Assembly (NCBI RefSeq): GCF_050624435.1
Contig: NC_134537.1
Coordinates: forward strand, 123,431,586-123,495,585
Reading direction: 5' to 3'
Source: Tenrec ecaudatus
Taxonomy: Eukaryota; Chordata; Mammalia; Afrosoricida; Tenrecidae
DNA: 64,000 nt
Made by a program: the position numbers and the translations under genes. Under the pieces are notes generated by a model. That model saw only the letters and a program-made list of their open reading frames with translations, was not told the origin of the DNA and made no database searches. Of this stretch, positions 13,854 through 29,250 are shown piece by piece. Numbering within the stretch: position 1 is the first letter of the stretch; the number at the start of each line of letters is the position of its first letter.

Positions 13854-14761
13854 ATGGCACCTGGCTCTAAAACAACACAATGCAAACAGCCAATGGCAGA
13901 GGATGTCCCGAACATAATGACATGCATAGAAGAAGCAGACATTGAGCTGCCACAGAAAAATTTTCAGAAAGATGCTTGGAGTCATACAGGATATGAGGGA
14001 AACAATACAGAAAAAGGATGAACTGATAGGGGATATAAAAGGCAATACACTAAAGGGAAATACAGGAGCTTAGGGAGGAGATTACAGAAACCAGTAGCAG
14101 AAACACGGACCTAGAGAATTGACTGGAGGAAGCAGAGAATCACATCAGTGACTTGGAGGACAACCAAGGAGACTTTAACAAACACGAACAAAAATCTAAT
14201 AAGATCACCAGAGAAGCTGAAGAAAACCTAAGGGCTATGCCTGATGCTATGAAGCAGAACAACATTAGAATTATTGGCTTACCAGAGGAAGACACAACAA
14301 AGAAGTGACTTACAACAATAGTGAGAGAATTCTTGGAGGAAAACTTCCCCAGCTTAATGAATGAAAACCAGGCAACCATTCAGTAGACTGAAAGAACACC
14401 AGCTAGACTGAATCCCAATAAGTCACCAACTTAAACTATCCAATTTTGAGGAAAAGGAGAAAAACATGAGAGCAGCTAGGGAAAAACAAGCAATCACATA
14501 TAAAGATTCCCACATAAGAATATGTGCAGCCCTATCACCAGAAACTATGAAGAAGAGAGAGTGGAGTAACATATTCCAAAAATTGAAGGAAAACAATGCA
14601 AACCCAAGATACTCAACCCAGCCAAATTATTGATCAAGATATATAGAGAAGTAAGAGTCATCCCAGACAAGGAAAAACTCAATACGTTAGAAGAAACCCA
14701 GCCCTACAAAAGATCCTTGCCGACCCAGTATGGGCAGAAGGACAACACTCACCAAGTATAA
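13854..14761 (+). pseudogene. L1 ORF1 pseudogene
   Basis: ORF1 encodes the RNA-binding chaperone that coats L1 RNA. The likely ATG is at 13854, and the frame is broken after about 60 codons by a frameshift. The sequence further along includes the RRM-like core (ITRE-like, then NNIRIIGLPEED near 14260-14295) and the C-terminal domain (SHIRICAALSPETMKKREWS near 14510). It ends at a TAA at 14759-14761. Comparison with the ORF1 at 46304-47277 shows the same architecture. Confidence 0.8.
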
Positions 14762-14854
14762 ATAAGAGACCGCCACATAGAACAACCTCACCCAGAGAGC
14801 AACAAATAGAAAACAGACCACAAGATAGCATTGGCTTAAGGCTGGAAATAAGAA

Positions 14855-14884
14855 TGATACACACACACACACACACACACACAT
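14855..14884 (+). repeat. (AC)n microsatellite inside the L1 ORF1-ORF2 spacer
   Basis: About 13 AC units. The copy at 43886-48172 lacks it because the spacer is within its deletion. Confidence 0.9.
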
Positions 14885-14959
14885 GCACAACACACTAATG
14901 TGAAAGGAAAGTAGGAAAACACCCAACACAAAAGATATAAGACATCACAGAGTCCACAG

Positions 14960-17484
14960 ATGGAGATGATAACCCTGAATATCCATGGCCTGAACCAAGG
15001 CATTAAAAGACTGAAACTAGCAGACTGGCTTAGAAAACACATCAATCTGCTGCCTACAGGAGACACATCTTAAGGCTACGGACAAAAATAGGCTGAGAAT
15101 CAAAGTCTGGAGAAAGGCATACCAAGCAAACAGCAATTAAAAAAATGCAGGGGTTGCAATCCTAATGTCGGATAAAATTGACCTCAAAGTGCAACCCATA
15201 AAAAGAGATAAGGAGGGATACTATATAATGCTCAAGGGAATGGTAGCCAAAGAACCACTAGACATTGTAAACATATATTCCCCAAATGAGAGGCCCGCTG
15301 AATACGCCAGCCAAACACTCCAAAAGATGAAAAAAAAAAGAAATTACAGCCTCAACAATTATAACGGGTAACTTCAATTCACTGCCCTCTGAGAAAGATA
15401 GATCACAGGAAAAGAAGCTCAACAAGGAGGCTAGAGATCTAAACACTACAAATAGTTTGACCTGAGAGATATTTACAGAGCTTTTTATCCAAATATAAAA
15501 AATTTCACATTCTTTTCAAGTTCACATGGCACATATTCGAAGATAAACCACATGCTGGTGCATAAGGCGAATCTTCATAATGTAAGCACATTGATATACA
15601 GACCTCTCACCGCTGTGCCATAAAGCTGGAAATCAACAAAAGAAGACGAAGAAAACAAGAGCAAACAATTGGAGGATGAATAACTACTGCAAAAGGACTG
15701 CATACTGGCACAGATCAGAGATGAAATTAGGAAATTTCTAGAAACCAACGAGAATGAGCACACAATGTACCAAACCTTACGGGATACAGCAAAGGCAGTT
15801 ATCAGAGGAAGCTTCATAGCAATACATGCACACCTGAGAAAGGAAGAGACTCATGATTGATGCTGGCACAAAATTTACAACAACTAGAGCAGAGTCAGCA
15901 GGACAATCCAAATAGAAAAAGAAAAAAATTATAAAAATAAGGGCTGAGATTCTGGAGATGGAAAATAAGAAAACCATGTTAAAAAATTAATGCTGCTGAA
16001 AGTTGGTTCTTTGAAAGGATAAACAGAATCCACTGACCACTGTCAAACCTAACCAAAGAAAGGGAACAAATTTCAATAGCAAGAATAAGGGATGAAAGTG
16101 GGCACATTACAACAGACCCTAATGAAATTAAAAGGCTAATTAAACAGTGCTGCGAAGGATTGTACTCTAATGAATTCAAAAATTTGCAAGACGACAGATT
16201 TTTGGAACAACCCCTCCCTAGACTATCCTCGATGGACATCAAGAATCTCAACAGACCCATAGCAATAGAAGAAATAGACAAGGTTATCAACGTCATATGG
16301 AGAAGGAAGAAGCCCAGAATTAGCAGAGAACTCCTCAAGAACAAGTACACAGTGGGAGGGTTTGCTTTACCTGACTTTAGCACATACTATACAGCCACAG
16401 TTGTCAAAACCACATGGTCTTGGTACAATGACATACTCAGACCAATGGAAAGGAACTGAAAACCCAGAAATAAAATCATCAGCATACAGACAACTGATCT
16501 TTGATAAAGGCCCCCAAAATATCCAATGGGAAGCAGATGTCCTCTTTAACAAGTGGTGCTCGAAAAAATGGATATTTACCTGCAGAAAAATGAAGCAAGA
16601 CCCTTATGTCACTCCATGCACAAAAATAAACCCAAGGTGGATCACAGACCTTGAAGTTAAACCCCAAACTATTAGCGGCATCAATGAGGGAATTGGGACC
16701 AACTGGAGAACTTTGGTACAGGGAATACATAGGCTATCAGCAATAGGGAAGGACACAGAGGAGCCACAAATTGACATGGGATATACTGAAGATAAAACAC
16801 CTGTGTACATTGAAAGAAGACTGGAAAGCATCTTTAGCAATGACACATCAGACAAAGGCTTTACTACTAAAATCTTCAATACTCTACTAGCTTCCCAAAA
16901 GAAAAAAACTAATTGTCCACTTGAGAGGTGGGCAAAGGACCTGAAGTTTCACAGGGGCAGAAATCCAAATGGCCAACAAACATATGAGAAAATGTTACTG
17001 ATCTCTAGCCATAAGAGAAATGCAAATTAAAACAACAATGAGGTACCACCTAACACCCTAAAAGGTAGCCCAATTCAAAAAATCAGAAAGCAACAAGTGT
17101 TGGAGGGGCTGTGGGGAGACAGGAACTCTCATCTACTGCTGGTGGGCCTATAAGTATGTATAGCCACTATGGAAATCGATCTGGCGATATCTAAAACAGA
17201 TGGAAATCGAGTTATCATAGACCCAGCAATCCCCTTACTGGGCATATACCCAGAAGAGGCAAGAAACAAACCAAGGCCAAACATCTGTGCTCCAGTGTTC
17301 ATTGCATCAACACCATTGGATTAAAAAGCTGTGGTATATACATACAATGGAGTACTACGCATTGCTAAAAAACAGTGATGAACATATGAAGCATACCGTT
17401 GGATGGTAAGAACTGGAGGAAATCATGCTAAGTGAAGTAAGTCAAGCACAAAAGTACAAGTACAACATGAGTCCACTGAGGTAA
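14960..17484 (+). pseudogene. L1 ORF2 pseudogene, reverse-transcriptase core deleted
   Basis: ORF2 normally encodes endonuclease plus reverse transcriptase (about 1,270 residues). This copy starts at an ATG with TLNIHGLNQGIKRLKLADWL, the endonuclease N-terminus. It continues to EFKNLQDDRFLEQPLPRLS and PIAIEEIDKVIN, then jumps near 16295 straight to a WRRKKPRISRELL segment. That segment normally lies more than 1 kb further on. The catalytic YADD region is therefore absent. The C-terminal part (TLPDF-like, then CWRGCGETGTL) runs to the TAA at 17482-17484. Several stops are present, and the longest open piece is 16362-17030. Confidence 0.85.
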
Positions 17485-19870
17485 GCTTTTTTTTTTTTTT
17501 AATGTAAAATGGGCATAGGGAAAAAGCTACTGTATGCAAACATTCCTGGGGTGAGGAGCAGGTAAAATGGCAGGGACCAGACCAAATACAGGGATAGACA
17601 TGGTAGACAACCAAAAAGGAGGTGGGGAAAGGAAAAATAATAATAATAAAAAAGAAAAGGGTAGCAGAGGCACAGGGTACTGACCCACCCTAGGGGAGGG
17701 TATTGTTTATATCTCGACAGGGAAAGAGGGACCAGACTTCAACCCAGTGCTTGAAGATGTGAATGCAACATGCTGGCATGGAGTAGGGAACCAGTGAAGA
17801 GATCTGGGGGGCCAGCCCCAGTCCCAACCACTAAGTGGACACCTGCCCCTCTCCCCAGAACTTACTTCAAAGGGCAGTCTTCAATCTTCAGCTCCGAGAG
17901 AGGGTCATATCTTATCGGTGCAGATGAAGGGGGAGGAGGAGAGAGTGGAGCACATCCTGGCCCACTAGGCCGTGAGGATGATGTTCCTAATTAGCCAGTC
18001 TATAGAGAGGACCACATGACCGGCCTCACTATGAGATATGACATCCCTCACTGACCCATAGACCTACAGGGTACAACACTGGAGACACAATGTGGGAATT
18101 GCATTTGATCTGATCCTGCCACACCAAGGCAAAACCCTAAGGGGTGCAGCAGAACAGCAAGGGAATGGAACATTAAGGTCCCCAGGGAATGCTGAATGTG
18201 GACTTTGGGGGCCAGGGCATGGTGCCCCAACAGACTGGACTGGAAAACACTCCTAAAGGCCAACAACCAGTCCTTGAACTAACTACAAGCTTTTCTTTCT
18301 TGTGCTTTGTTTTTTTGTCATTGGTTTGTTGTTTGTTGTATATTGTCGCTTGGTTTTGTTCTGTTTTGTTTTTGTGCATGTTATTATCTCTGCAGGTCTG
18401 TCTAAATAAGATAGGTTGGATGAACAATCTGGAGGAGAAAACAGTGGACTGACAGTTCCGGGGAGGTGGGGGGACATGGGAGAGGGGGAGGGGGAGGGAA
18501 GGTAGTGGTATTAACAAACCCAGGGACAAGGAAACAATAAGTGATCCAAATCAGTGGTGAGGAGGGTGTGGGAGGCCTGGTAAGGCATGATCAAGGGTAA
18601 TGTAACCAAGAGGAATTGCTGAAACCCTGGTGGGGACTGAGCATGATGGTGGGACAGGAGGAAAGTCAAGGGAAATAGAGGAAAGCTAGGAGGCAAAGGG
18701 CATTCATAGGGGTCTATGCAAGAATACTTTCTTCTATTAAATTGTCATTCTATGATGCTCACCTTCCTGACACAACCACTGAAGACAAAGTGGGTGAATA
18801 AGCAAATGTGAAGAAAGCTGATGATGGTGCCCGTCTACCAAAAGATATGGCATCTTCGGCCTTAAAGGCTTGAAGGTAAACAAGTGGCCATCTAACTCAA
18901 AAGCAACAAGGCCCACGTGGAGGAAGCGCACCAGCCTGTGTTCACGAGGTGCCGAAGGGATCAAGCATCAAAGAACAAAAAATCATATTGTGTGCTCACC
19001 TCTATATGATCGCTGAAGACAATAGGGTACATAAGCAAATATGGTGAAGAAGGCTGATGGGGACCGCTGTCAGGGGATATAGCATCTGGGGTCAAAGGCT
19101 TGAGGGAAGACAGGCGGCCATCTGGCTCAGAAGCAGCAAGGCCCACATGGAGGAAGCATACCAGCCTGTGTGATCATGGGGTGTCGGGATCAGGTATCAG
19201 GCATCATCAGAACAAAATATCTTAACATAGGGAATGAGGGTGGGGGAGTGCAGAGTGGATACCCAAAGCCCATTTGTAGACCACTGGATATCTCCTTACA
19301 GAAGGGTCTTAGGGAGGAGACGAGCCTGTCGGGGTGTGATATAGCAATGATGAGAAGTACAGCTTTCCTCTGGTTCCTGGGTGCTTTCTCCCTCCCCACT
19401 GTCATAGTACCAATTCTACCTTGCAGGTCTGGCTGGACTGGGGGATGTACACTGGTGCAGGTGGGAGCTGGAAGCACGGGGAATCCAGGGCAGATGGTCC
19501 CTTCAGGACCAGTGGTGTAAGAGGCAATACTGGGAGGGTATAGGGAGGGTGGGTTGGAAGGGGAGAGCCGATTGCAGGAATCTGCAAGTGACCTCCTCCC
19601 TGGGGGACGGACAGTGGAGAGGTGGGCGAAGGGAGACGTCAGACAGGGAAAGATGTGACAAAATAATAATTTATAAATTATCGAGGGTTCATGGAGGAGG
19701 AGGTAGCGGGAGAGGGGGGTGAAAGGTGAGGACCTGGTGCCAGGTGCTTCAGTGGAGAGCAAATATTTTGAGAATGATGAGGGCGGTGAGTGTACAAATG
19801 TGCTTTATACAATTGATGTATGTATGGATTGTGATAAGAGTTGTATGAGCCCATAATAAAACGATTAAAA
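17485..19870 (+). mobile_element. L1 3' UTR of about 2.4 kb
   Basis: This is the non-coding tail between the ORF2 stop and the terminal A-rich run. It holds polypurine G-rich runs (for example 18462-18500) and the segment that recurs at 10231-11360, 20465-20806, 30926-31260, 43886-46190, 53082-54084 and 56314-56930. Confidence 0.8.
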
Positions 19871-19885
19871 AAATAAAAAGTAAAA

Positions 19886-20128
19886 AAACAATCTGATGGA
19901 GCAGGGAATGTATGGATGTGATTTATACAATTGATGTATGTATATGTATGGATTGTGATAAGAGTTGTATGAGTCCCTAATAAAATGTAAAAAAAGAAAA
20001 GAGGGAAAAAAAAGAAAATGATTAGGGCAAAGAATGTACAGATGTGCTTTATACAATTGATGTATGTATATATATGGACAGTGATAAGAGCTGTATGAGC
20101 CCCTAATAAATTGTTTTAAAAACCAAAC
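19886..20128 (+). repeat. Two extra tandem L1 3' ends
   Basis: After the first A-rich tail, the last ~100 bases of the L1 are repeated twice. Each repeat runs from 'tgtac/atggatgtg...' through 'tacaattgatgtatgtatatatggattgtgataag' to 'gccctaataaa' and a new A-rich tail. CAATCTGA occurs before the second copy (19889) and after the third (20137). Confidence 0.8.
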
Positions 20129-20129
20129 A

Positions 20130-21600
20130 AAAAAACCAATCTGAGATAACCCTTGGATGAGCATCACAGGAGAAGCAAAGATCTTTACTTTTTGACCCAT
20201 TCAGAGTGGTCTATCCACATGGAACCTCCTCCATTCTGACTTCCCATCAATTTTCCATATGTTCTTTGAAAACCCCTGGCCATTCAACCAAGTCATAAGC
20301 CACAGCCCATGAATCAGTATAAATTGCATATCTGGCCATTTCTCTGTCCAAGCAAAATCAATAGCTTGGTGCATTGCTAGGAAGTTTTCCCACTGGAGCA
20401 TTCCCGTTGACCACTGTCCAGGGAGGCACCAAAAAGGGTCTGCAGTGCTGCTGCTGTCTACTTTGTTATTTAAATTTTTTAATTAAAAAATCATTTTTAT
20501 AGGGGCTCTTACAGCTCTTTAACAATTCATACATCAATTGCATGAAGCATATTTGTACATATGTTGCCATCATTTCCAAGCATTGATTTTCTATTTGAGC
20601 CCTTGGTATCAGCTCCTCTTTTTTCCCTCCATCCCCACCTTCCACCCATCTTACTCCTTGATAAATTATTATTCTCCTATCTCACCCCAATGGCTGTCTC
20701 CATACCCCCATGGTTCTGTTGTTCCTCTCCCTGGGTTTGTGTGTGTTTGTGTGGTGATGTGTCAGACATTGCAATCGGTTCCCCCTTCCTCCCTTCCTCT
20801 CCCCATGCTATCTACTTTTGAGATGTGTATGTATATTATGCCGATCATAGGCTTCAGTTGCAGACTGAAAGGGAAGATAATGTGACAAGAATGGAGACCA
20901 GAGGCACTTGGGCCACTTTATGTAGCATGTACCTTCAGGTCTTGCTTCAGCCTGATCTCCTTTATACGACTTCCATTAAATGATGGTGTGCTACTGTGCA
21001 TATCCAGATTAGGACTGTGAGTCCGACAGCACCCAGTTTATGATGAACAGCTCCAGTCCACAGGGTGACTTGGTAGCCCATGCTTAGAAATTCAGCCTCA
21101 TTAAAACCAAGTTATAAGCCAAATGCTGTTTTACTCTGCAGTAATTTTCTCAGAGGATGTTAAGACTTTGCTCCAAAACCTAAGGGTCCTAATAGTAAAT
21201 CACCAATAGGGGCTTGCTAAAGACCCCAAACTGGATCTTTCTCTGTCCCTGACACAGCAAGCACCAGTGGATCATATGGGCCACGTGACAGAGCAGCTTG
21301 CTCATTAGCCTGAACCTCTTGCAGAACCTTTTCTTTTGAGCCCCACTCAGCACTACCAGCTTTAAAAATCACGAAGCAGGCTGAAGTAGCACACCCAAAT
21401 GAGGGTTATACTGTCCCCCAAATCCAAATAGGCCCACCAAGTATTATGCCTCCTTTTCAGGTGAGGGAGAGGCCAGATGTAATAACATCTTTCAGCCAAG
21501 TAGGAATATCTTGACAGGCCCCAAACCCTGGAGCTCTAGAATTTCACCGAGGTGGAAGGTGCCTGAATTCTTGTTCCATTTCTTTCCCAAAGCTCTAGCA
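20130..21600 (-). pseudogene. ERVL-type pol relic, reverse-transcriptase/RNase H region
   Basis: The minus strand reads as RNase H (an open piece at 20201-20401) followed toward 20130 by the linker to integrase. Upstream, 20819-21600 matches the remembered nucleotide layout of ERVL reverse transcriptase. An L1 3' end sits inside it (20465-20806). Many stops show that it is an old, dead copy. Its integrase half is at 12430-12822. Confidence 0.65.
20465..20806 (-). mobile_element. L1 3' end inserted in the ERVL relic
   Basis: It starts with a T/A-rich run and 'aggggctcttacagctc', the reverse complement of the L1 terminus. The TSD GCTRTCTACTTT is at 20453-20464 and 20807-20818, with one mismatch. 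Confidence 0.85.
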
Positions 21601-21940
21601 TCTAAAGCACACAGATCTGGAATGGGGCATTCCTTTGGCCCAGATAGCTTTCTTCAGCCTGCTGTTGAATTGTACATGGAGTGTTCTGATCTCTCATGGA
21701 AATTTTCTGAATCTCCTAGGGTGCCTAAGGTGCACGCTTCTTGGAGTCCTCGCCATGGATTACCTGTTAATACTGATGTTGTACTCTGCTCACGACTTCA
21801 TCCACAGCACTACAGCCTTTCTTCTCACCACCCTTTGCTGGAGCCATAGTGCCCAGATCAGGTTGGAAAGGAAGAGCGCAAGGAATTGTGGGAGAAGGAA
21901 AGCTCCTTTCACTTATTCTTGCTTTCAACACGTATGCATT
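21601..21940. other. Unassigned intergenic DNA
   Basis: No repeat or gene is recognised. Overlapping 112-115 aa open frames on the plus strand have no splice context or familiar product. Confidence 0.5.
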
Positions 21941-21943
21941 AAC

Positions 21944-22150
21944 GCCATTGGTGGGGCAGTGGTTGAAGAGCTCAACTGTTAACTGAAAGGTCAGTGGTTC
22001 ACACCCATCAGTCTCTCCCTGGGAGAAATATGCTGCAGTCTGCCCCTGCAAAGATTCACAGGCTTGGAAACCCTGTGGGGGCAGTTCTAGGCTGCCCTCT
22101 AGGGTCACTACGAGTGGGGATGGACTCCTCAGAGCAGTGGGTCTGCTTTG
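21944..22150 (+). repeat. AfroSINE
   Basis: The head is 'gtggggcagtggttgaagag', the B-box-like part 'gtggttcacacccatcag', and the tail 'agggtcactacgagtgg'. Confidence 0.75.
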
Positions 22151-22601
22151 GGGTATCTTCCAGGCCCCAGAGAAAGACAAAACCACTGCTTACATCCCGT
22201 CATAGTTTTACACATTGTAGTATTTTAGTAAGTATTGCCTCAACACACGCTACATCTTCAGCCCAAAGTAAAATAGAATGGGAGTAATTCTGTAGTTAGC
22301 TGAGATGTAAATAAGTGAGGCAGGTTTTAGCATGTATTCCCTTATTACCAATATGGGCTTATGGGATATCTGTGTATGTCACTACAGTTATTTTCATGTG
22401 CATAAATAGCATGAAAGAAATGCCTATGGATGAGGCTATAAAGCAGGAACTGGAAAAATGGGGAGGAGGGAGGCTTATTTTCAGAAGGGGTGGTGAAAGG
22501 AATAGTGCATTGGGAAGGGTAGGGGCTAATAGGAACTAGACATTCCCGCTGGTAGGGAACCCAAGAGTGGCATTCATTTCTGAGTTGTTACTTTCATGTC
22601 C

Positions 22602-22788
22602 ATGGGTGGTACAAATGGTTAGTCACTCACTGCCAGCTGACAGGTTAATTGTTGAACAACACCCCCACTTTGGAAGACAGGTCTGTGGTGGTCTACTTCT
22701 GGAAGGTCAAAGTCTTAAAAATCCTACAGCAGCGCTGCTCTGTGTACATGGGGTCACTGGCGGCCACTGTGGGTTTGAATAATGGGAC
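22602..22788 (+). repeat. AfroSINE, second subtype
   Basis: It belongs to a subtype whose head is 'gtccatgggtggtacaaatgg' and whose middle has 'gtggtctacttctggaaggtc'. The tail is 'catggggtcactggcggcc'. The copy at 43470 is of the same subtype. Confidence 0.65.
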
Positions 22789-22789
22789 A

Positions 22790-24185
22790 AACATGACCCA
22801 CCACCACCTTCAATTAATCCCCATCCTTGCGGTCCTTTAAGTGTGATCCAGTGTTACACAGTAGTGGTGTGGCATGATGATTGCAGGGTGTCAGTACAGA
22901 CACCTGCCCCTGCCAGGCCCCAGGAGTGTATCGGGCTCAGAGTTGTCCTGAAGGCGGCAGTAGCTATGGTGAGGATCTGACCCAGCAGGGGCTCCCTGAG
23001 ACAAATCTCCTTCCCTGAGTACATTAGAAGTGGCCTTAGCAGGAAGAGTGTAGTTAACGTGTCCTATGTAATAGCAGGTAATACCTCTCCTCCCTGTTCC
23101 ATGTGCCATGCCAGGGAGAACAGTGTTAGCGAGGAGAAAACAAGCTTGGTTGTAGCTCACTTTCCATCCACCAGTTCCTGACTGCTGCGCTCAGCTTCCT
23201 CGCCCCAAGTCTTAAGTTTGGAAACGCCACACGGGTCTTGCCCTGTTGCTCGATACATTCCATATCCCAGTAGTCCTAGTAACTTGCCCTCATATCTGCT
23301 CGCCAGCAACAGCAGCACTTTGACCATTCACTTCACCCTTGGGATGAGACACGGCCCTGACAACACGCATTTGTTGCTTGGCTTTAAAGAGAGGGGCACC
23401 TTAGTAACCCGTTAGCCTCTCTTCCATTGGCAGATTAGGTTAGAATAGTCTTGGAACAGTTTTCAAGCACATGGTTGCTGTGGTCAGAATTTTCGTCAAC
23501 TCAGGGTAGCTAACTAAGCTGCCTTCTCCGTGGACAGCTTTGAAGGATGAACAATAAAGATAGTGGCCTGCCTTCCAACCTTGGCCTAGACTCTGAAGAC
23601 TTGTTTCCTTCAAACACTCTGGCAGGCTCCGACTATTTTAGCTACTTGGTCTTTCTTTGGGCCCAAAGTGCTTGATTTCCGACTTGAAATTATATTCTTA
23701 TGACAGCCAAATCCCAAACTGACTCTCCGCCCCTGGAGCTCTTGACCAACAGTTACAAAAGAAACACTGGTAGATACTTCCCCTGCCTGTGATGCTAGAT
23801 CAAGTTATTGTCTCTCCAGCGCCACCTTTTACCACTTCCTCCTGCCCTGCTTTGATGGCATCTCCCTGCACTCTCCTAAGGCCACTTGGCCAGGATTCAT
23901 CGTGAAGCATTTATTACCTGACAAAACCATCCCACCCATCCACTTCAACATAGTTCAGCTTCTTATGAGTCAGGTTCATGTTTAAAAAAAAAAGTACACA
24001 AAGCTAAATAGATTTTAACTGGTTTTCAGTGAATGTGCTTCCCTTGCCATGAGATTCTGGGTTCCCAGGCAGGAAAATGGAACACTTCCTTTTGCTGTTA
24101 GCTGTCACCCAGTCACTCAGACGCCTGAGGCCCCACGTGTGCAAAGGGCTGGGGCCCTTTGGTCTGCATTCCCAGGCATCTCTCT
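22790..24185. other. Intergenic DNA without recognised features
   Basis: Mostly single-copy in appearance. No splice-supported open frame and no clear SINE or LINE was seen. Confidence 0.5.
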
Positions 24186-24243
24186 GTGGACTTGAAGCCC
24201 CAACCTTTTAGTTCAGTCAAGTGCTTAACCCTTTGTGCCACCT
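24186..24243 (-). repeat. AfroSINE head fragment
   Basis: The reverse complement of 'caagtgcttaaccctttgtgccacc' is a SINE tRNA-like head. The rest of the element is not recognisable. Confidence 0.45.
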
Positions 24244-24681
24244 AATTATGTGAAATCCCTGGAACTGTGATTTAAAGGTTTTAAACAGAAGGTAAGAATT
24301 CCTGAAGTCTGCCTGAGATTACATAAAGTGTAACCCCATGAGAGTGATGTCACGTCTAGGCCTCCAGCAGCATCCACACAAGGTAGGGTTGGGGGGGACC
24401 CAGTGATCGCTTCACTCCGCTTTGCCGCCAGCTCTGCGGGCCCCTTTTGTATGAGGTCAGCTAAAGGCGCAAGACCCTGCTTAACTTGCTTACATTTGAA
24501 AACCAGAGCTTTAAGTGCGGTAGGTATTCCTATACTTAGTATCCTATCTGACATCGACACGTGTGCACACTGGTTTACAAATGATTCACGCTACAAAATA
24601 TGCATCTAGAGTCTTCCTTTACAAATCCATTTCAAATAATAGAAATTCCATATGTAAACAGAGAACATGCATTAAGTGGTC

Positions 24682-24687
24682 TTTATT
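24682..24687 (-). promoter_or_regulatory. SLC25A4: Poly(A) signal AATAAA of SLC25A4
   Basis: The minus strand reads AATAAA, 261 bases past the stop codon. This gives a short 3' UTR of roughly 280-290 nt, which agrees with the short 3' UTR known for ANT1 mRNA. Confidence 0.75.
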
Positions 24688-24947
24688 GATGTTTGATATT
24701 CAGTTTTTTTCTTCAGTTAATTTTACAAGTATGATAAGTTATATTTTCTGTGGAACTTTAAATGTAAAATAAATACAAAATGCACTGTGGTTTAATGAAC
24801 ACTCAATGAAGCTTTTTTCTTTTTTTTCCCTTTCTTTCTGTGTTCAGTTTCCAGTCTGGTTTTATCCCAGATCTGTCTTTTCACTTCTGGGAAAAGTCTT
24901 TAGAACACACATGGATCTGGAACCCGTAAATGAGGGTTTTCATTATA

Positions 24948-28996
<4,049 letters not shown>

Positions 28997-29081
28997 CTAG
29001 CTCCGGCCTGGCCAGGCACCGCCGCCCGTCTCCGCCGCCGCCGCAAGGTGCGCAGGGGCCGCCCGCCCGGCCCGCAGCCCT

Positions 29082-29090
29082 CCTTATATG
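29082..29090 (-). promoter_or_regulatory. SLC25A4: TATA box of SLC25A4
   Basis: The minus strand reads CATATAAGG, about 150 bases upstream of the ATG. The expected start of transcription is therefore near 29055, giving a 5' UTR of about 120 nt. ANT1 is known to have a TATA-containing promoter. Confidence 0.75.
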
Positions 29091-29100
29091 CCCTGCCCGG

Positions 29101-29114
29101 CCTCTCGCGAGAGG
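29101..29114. promoter_or_regulatory. SLC25A4: Palindromic CCTCTCGCGAGAGG (TCTCGCGAGA motif)
   Basis: A perfect 14-base palindrome starting 11 bases upstream of the TATA box. TCTCGCGAGA is an established CpG-island promoter motif, bound by BANP when unmethylated. Here it is a candidate methylation-sensitive activator site. Confidence 0.7.
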
Positions 29115-29147
29115 AGGAGGAGGGACCCGGGCCGGCGCGCGCTGCGC

Positions 29148-29154
29148 ATTGGCT
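29148..29154 (-). promoter_or_regulatory. SLC25A4: CCAAT box of SLC25A4
   Basis: The minus strand reads AGCCAAT, about 60 bases upstream of the TATA box. This is a usual position for an NF-Y site. Confidence 0.6.
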
Positions 29155-29250
29155 GGGCAGGTGCTCGGGCGCCCCGCTGCTCTGCAGAGGGCATCGGGGG
29201 CGAAGGCGCTTCCGGGAGGCAGGGGTGGGCTGGGGGCTGTGCCTTCAGCT

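Larger units (their letters stand above)
12828..19885 (+). mobile_element. Near full-length L1 (LINE-1), internally deleted
   Basis: The element starts at the 5' motif 'ttccaggaagatggcgatag'. It has a ~1.0 kb 5' UTR, ORF1 (13854-14761), a short spacer with a CA run, a shortened ORF2 (14960-17484) and an unusually long 3' UTR of ~2.4 kb. The 3' UTR ends 'gttgtatgagcccataataaaacg' plus an A-rich tail. It is inserted in an ERVL pol relic. Both ORFs are broken by stops and frameshifts, and ORF2 lacks the reverse-transcriptase core. The copy is dead. Confidence 0.9.

Noticed and set aside
16362-17030. 222-aa open frame
   Set aside because: It is the C-terminal part of the dead L1 ORF2, not a separate gene.
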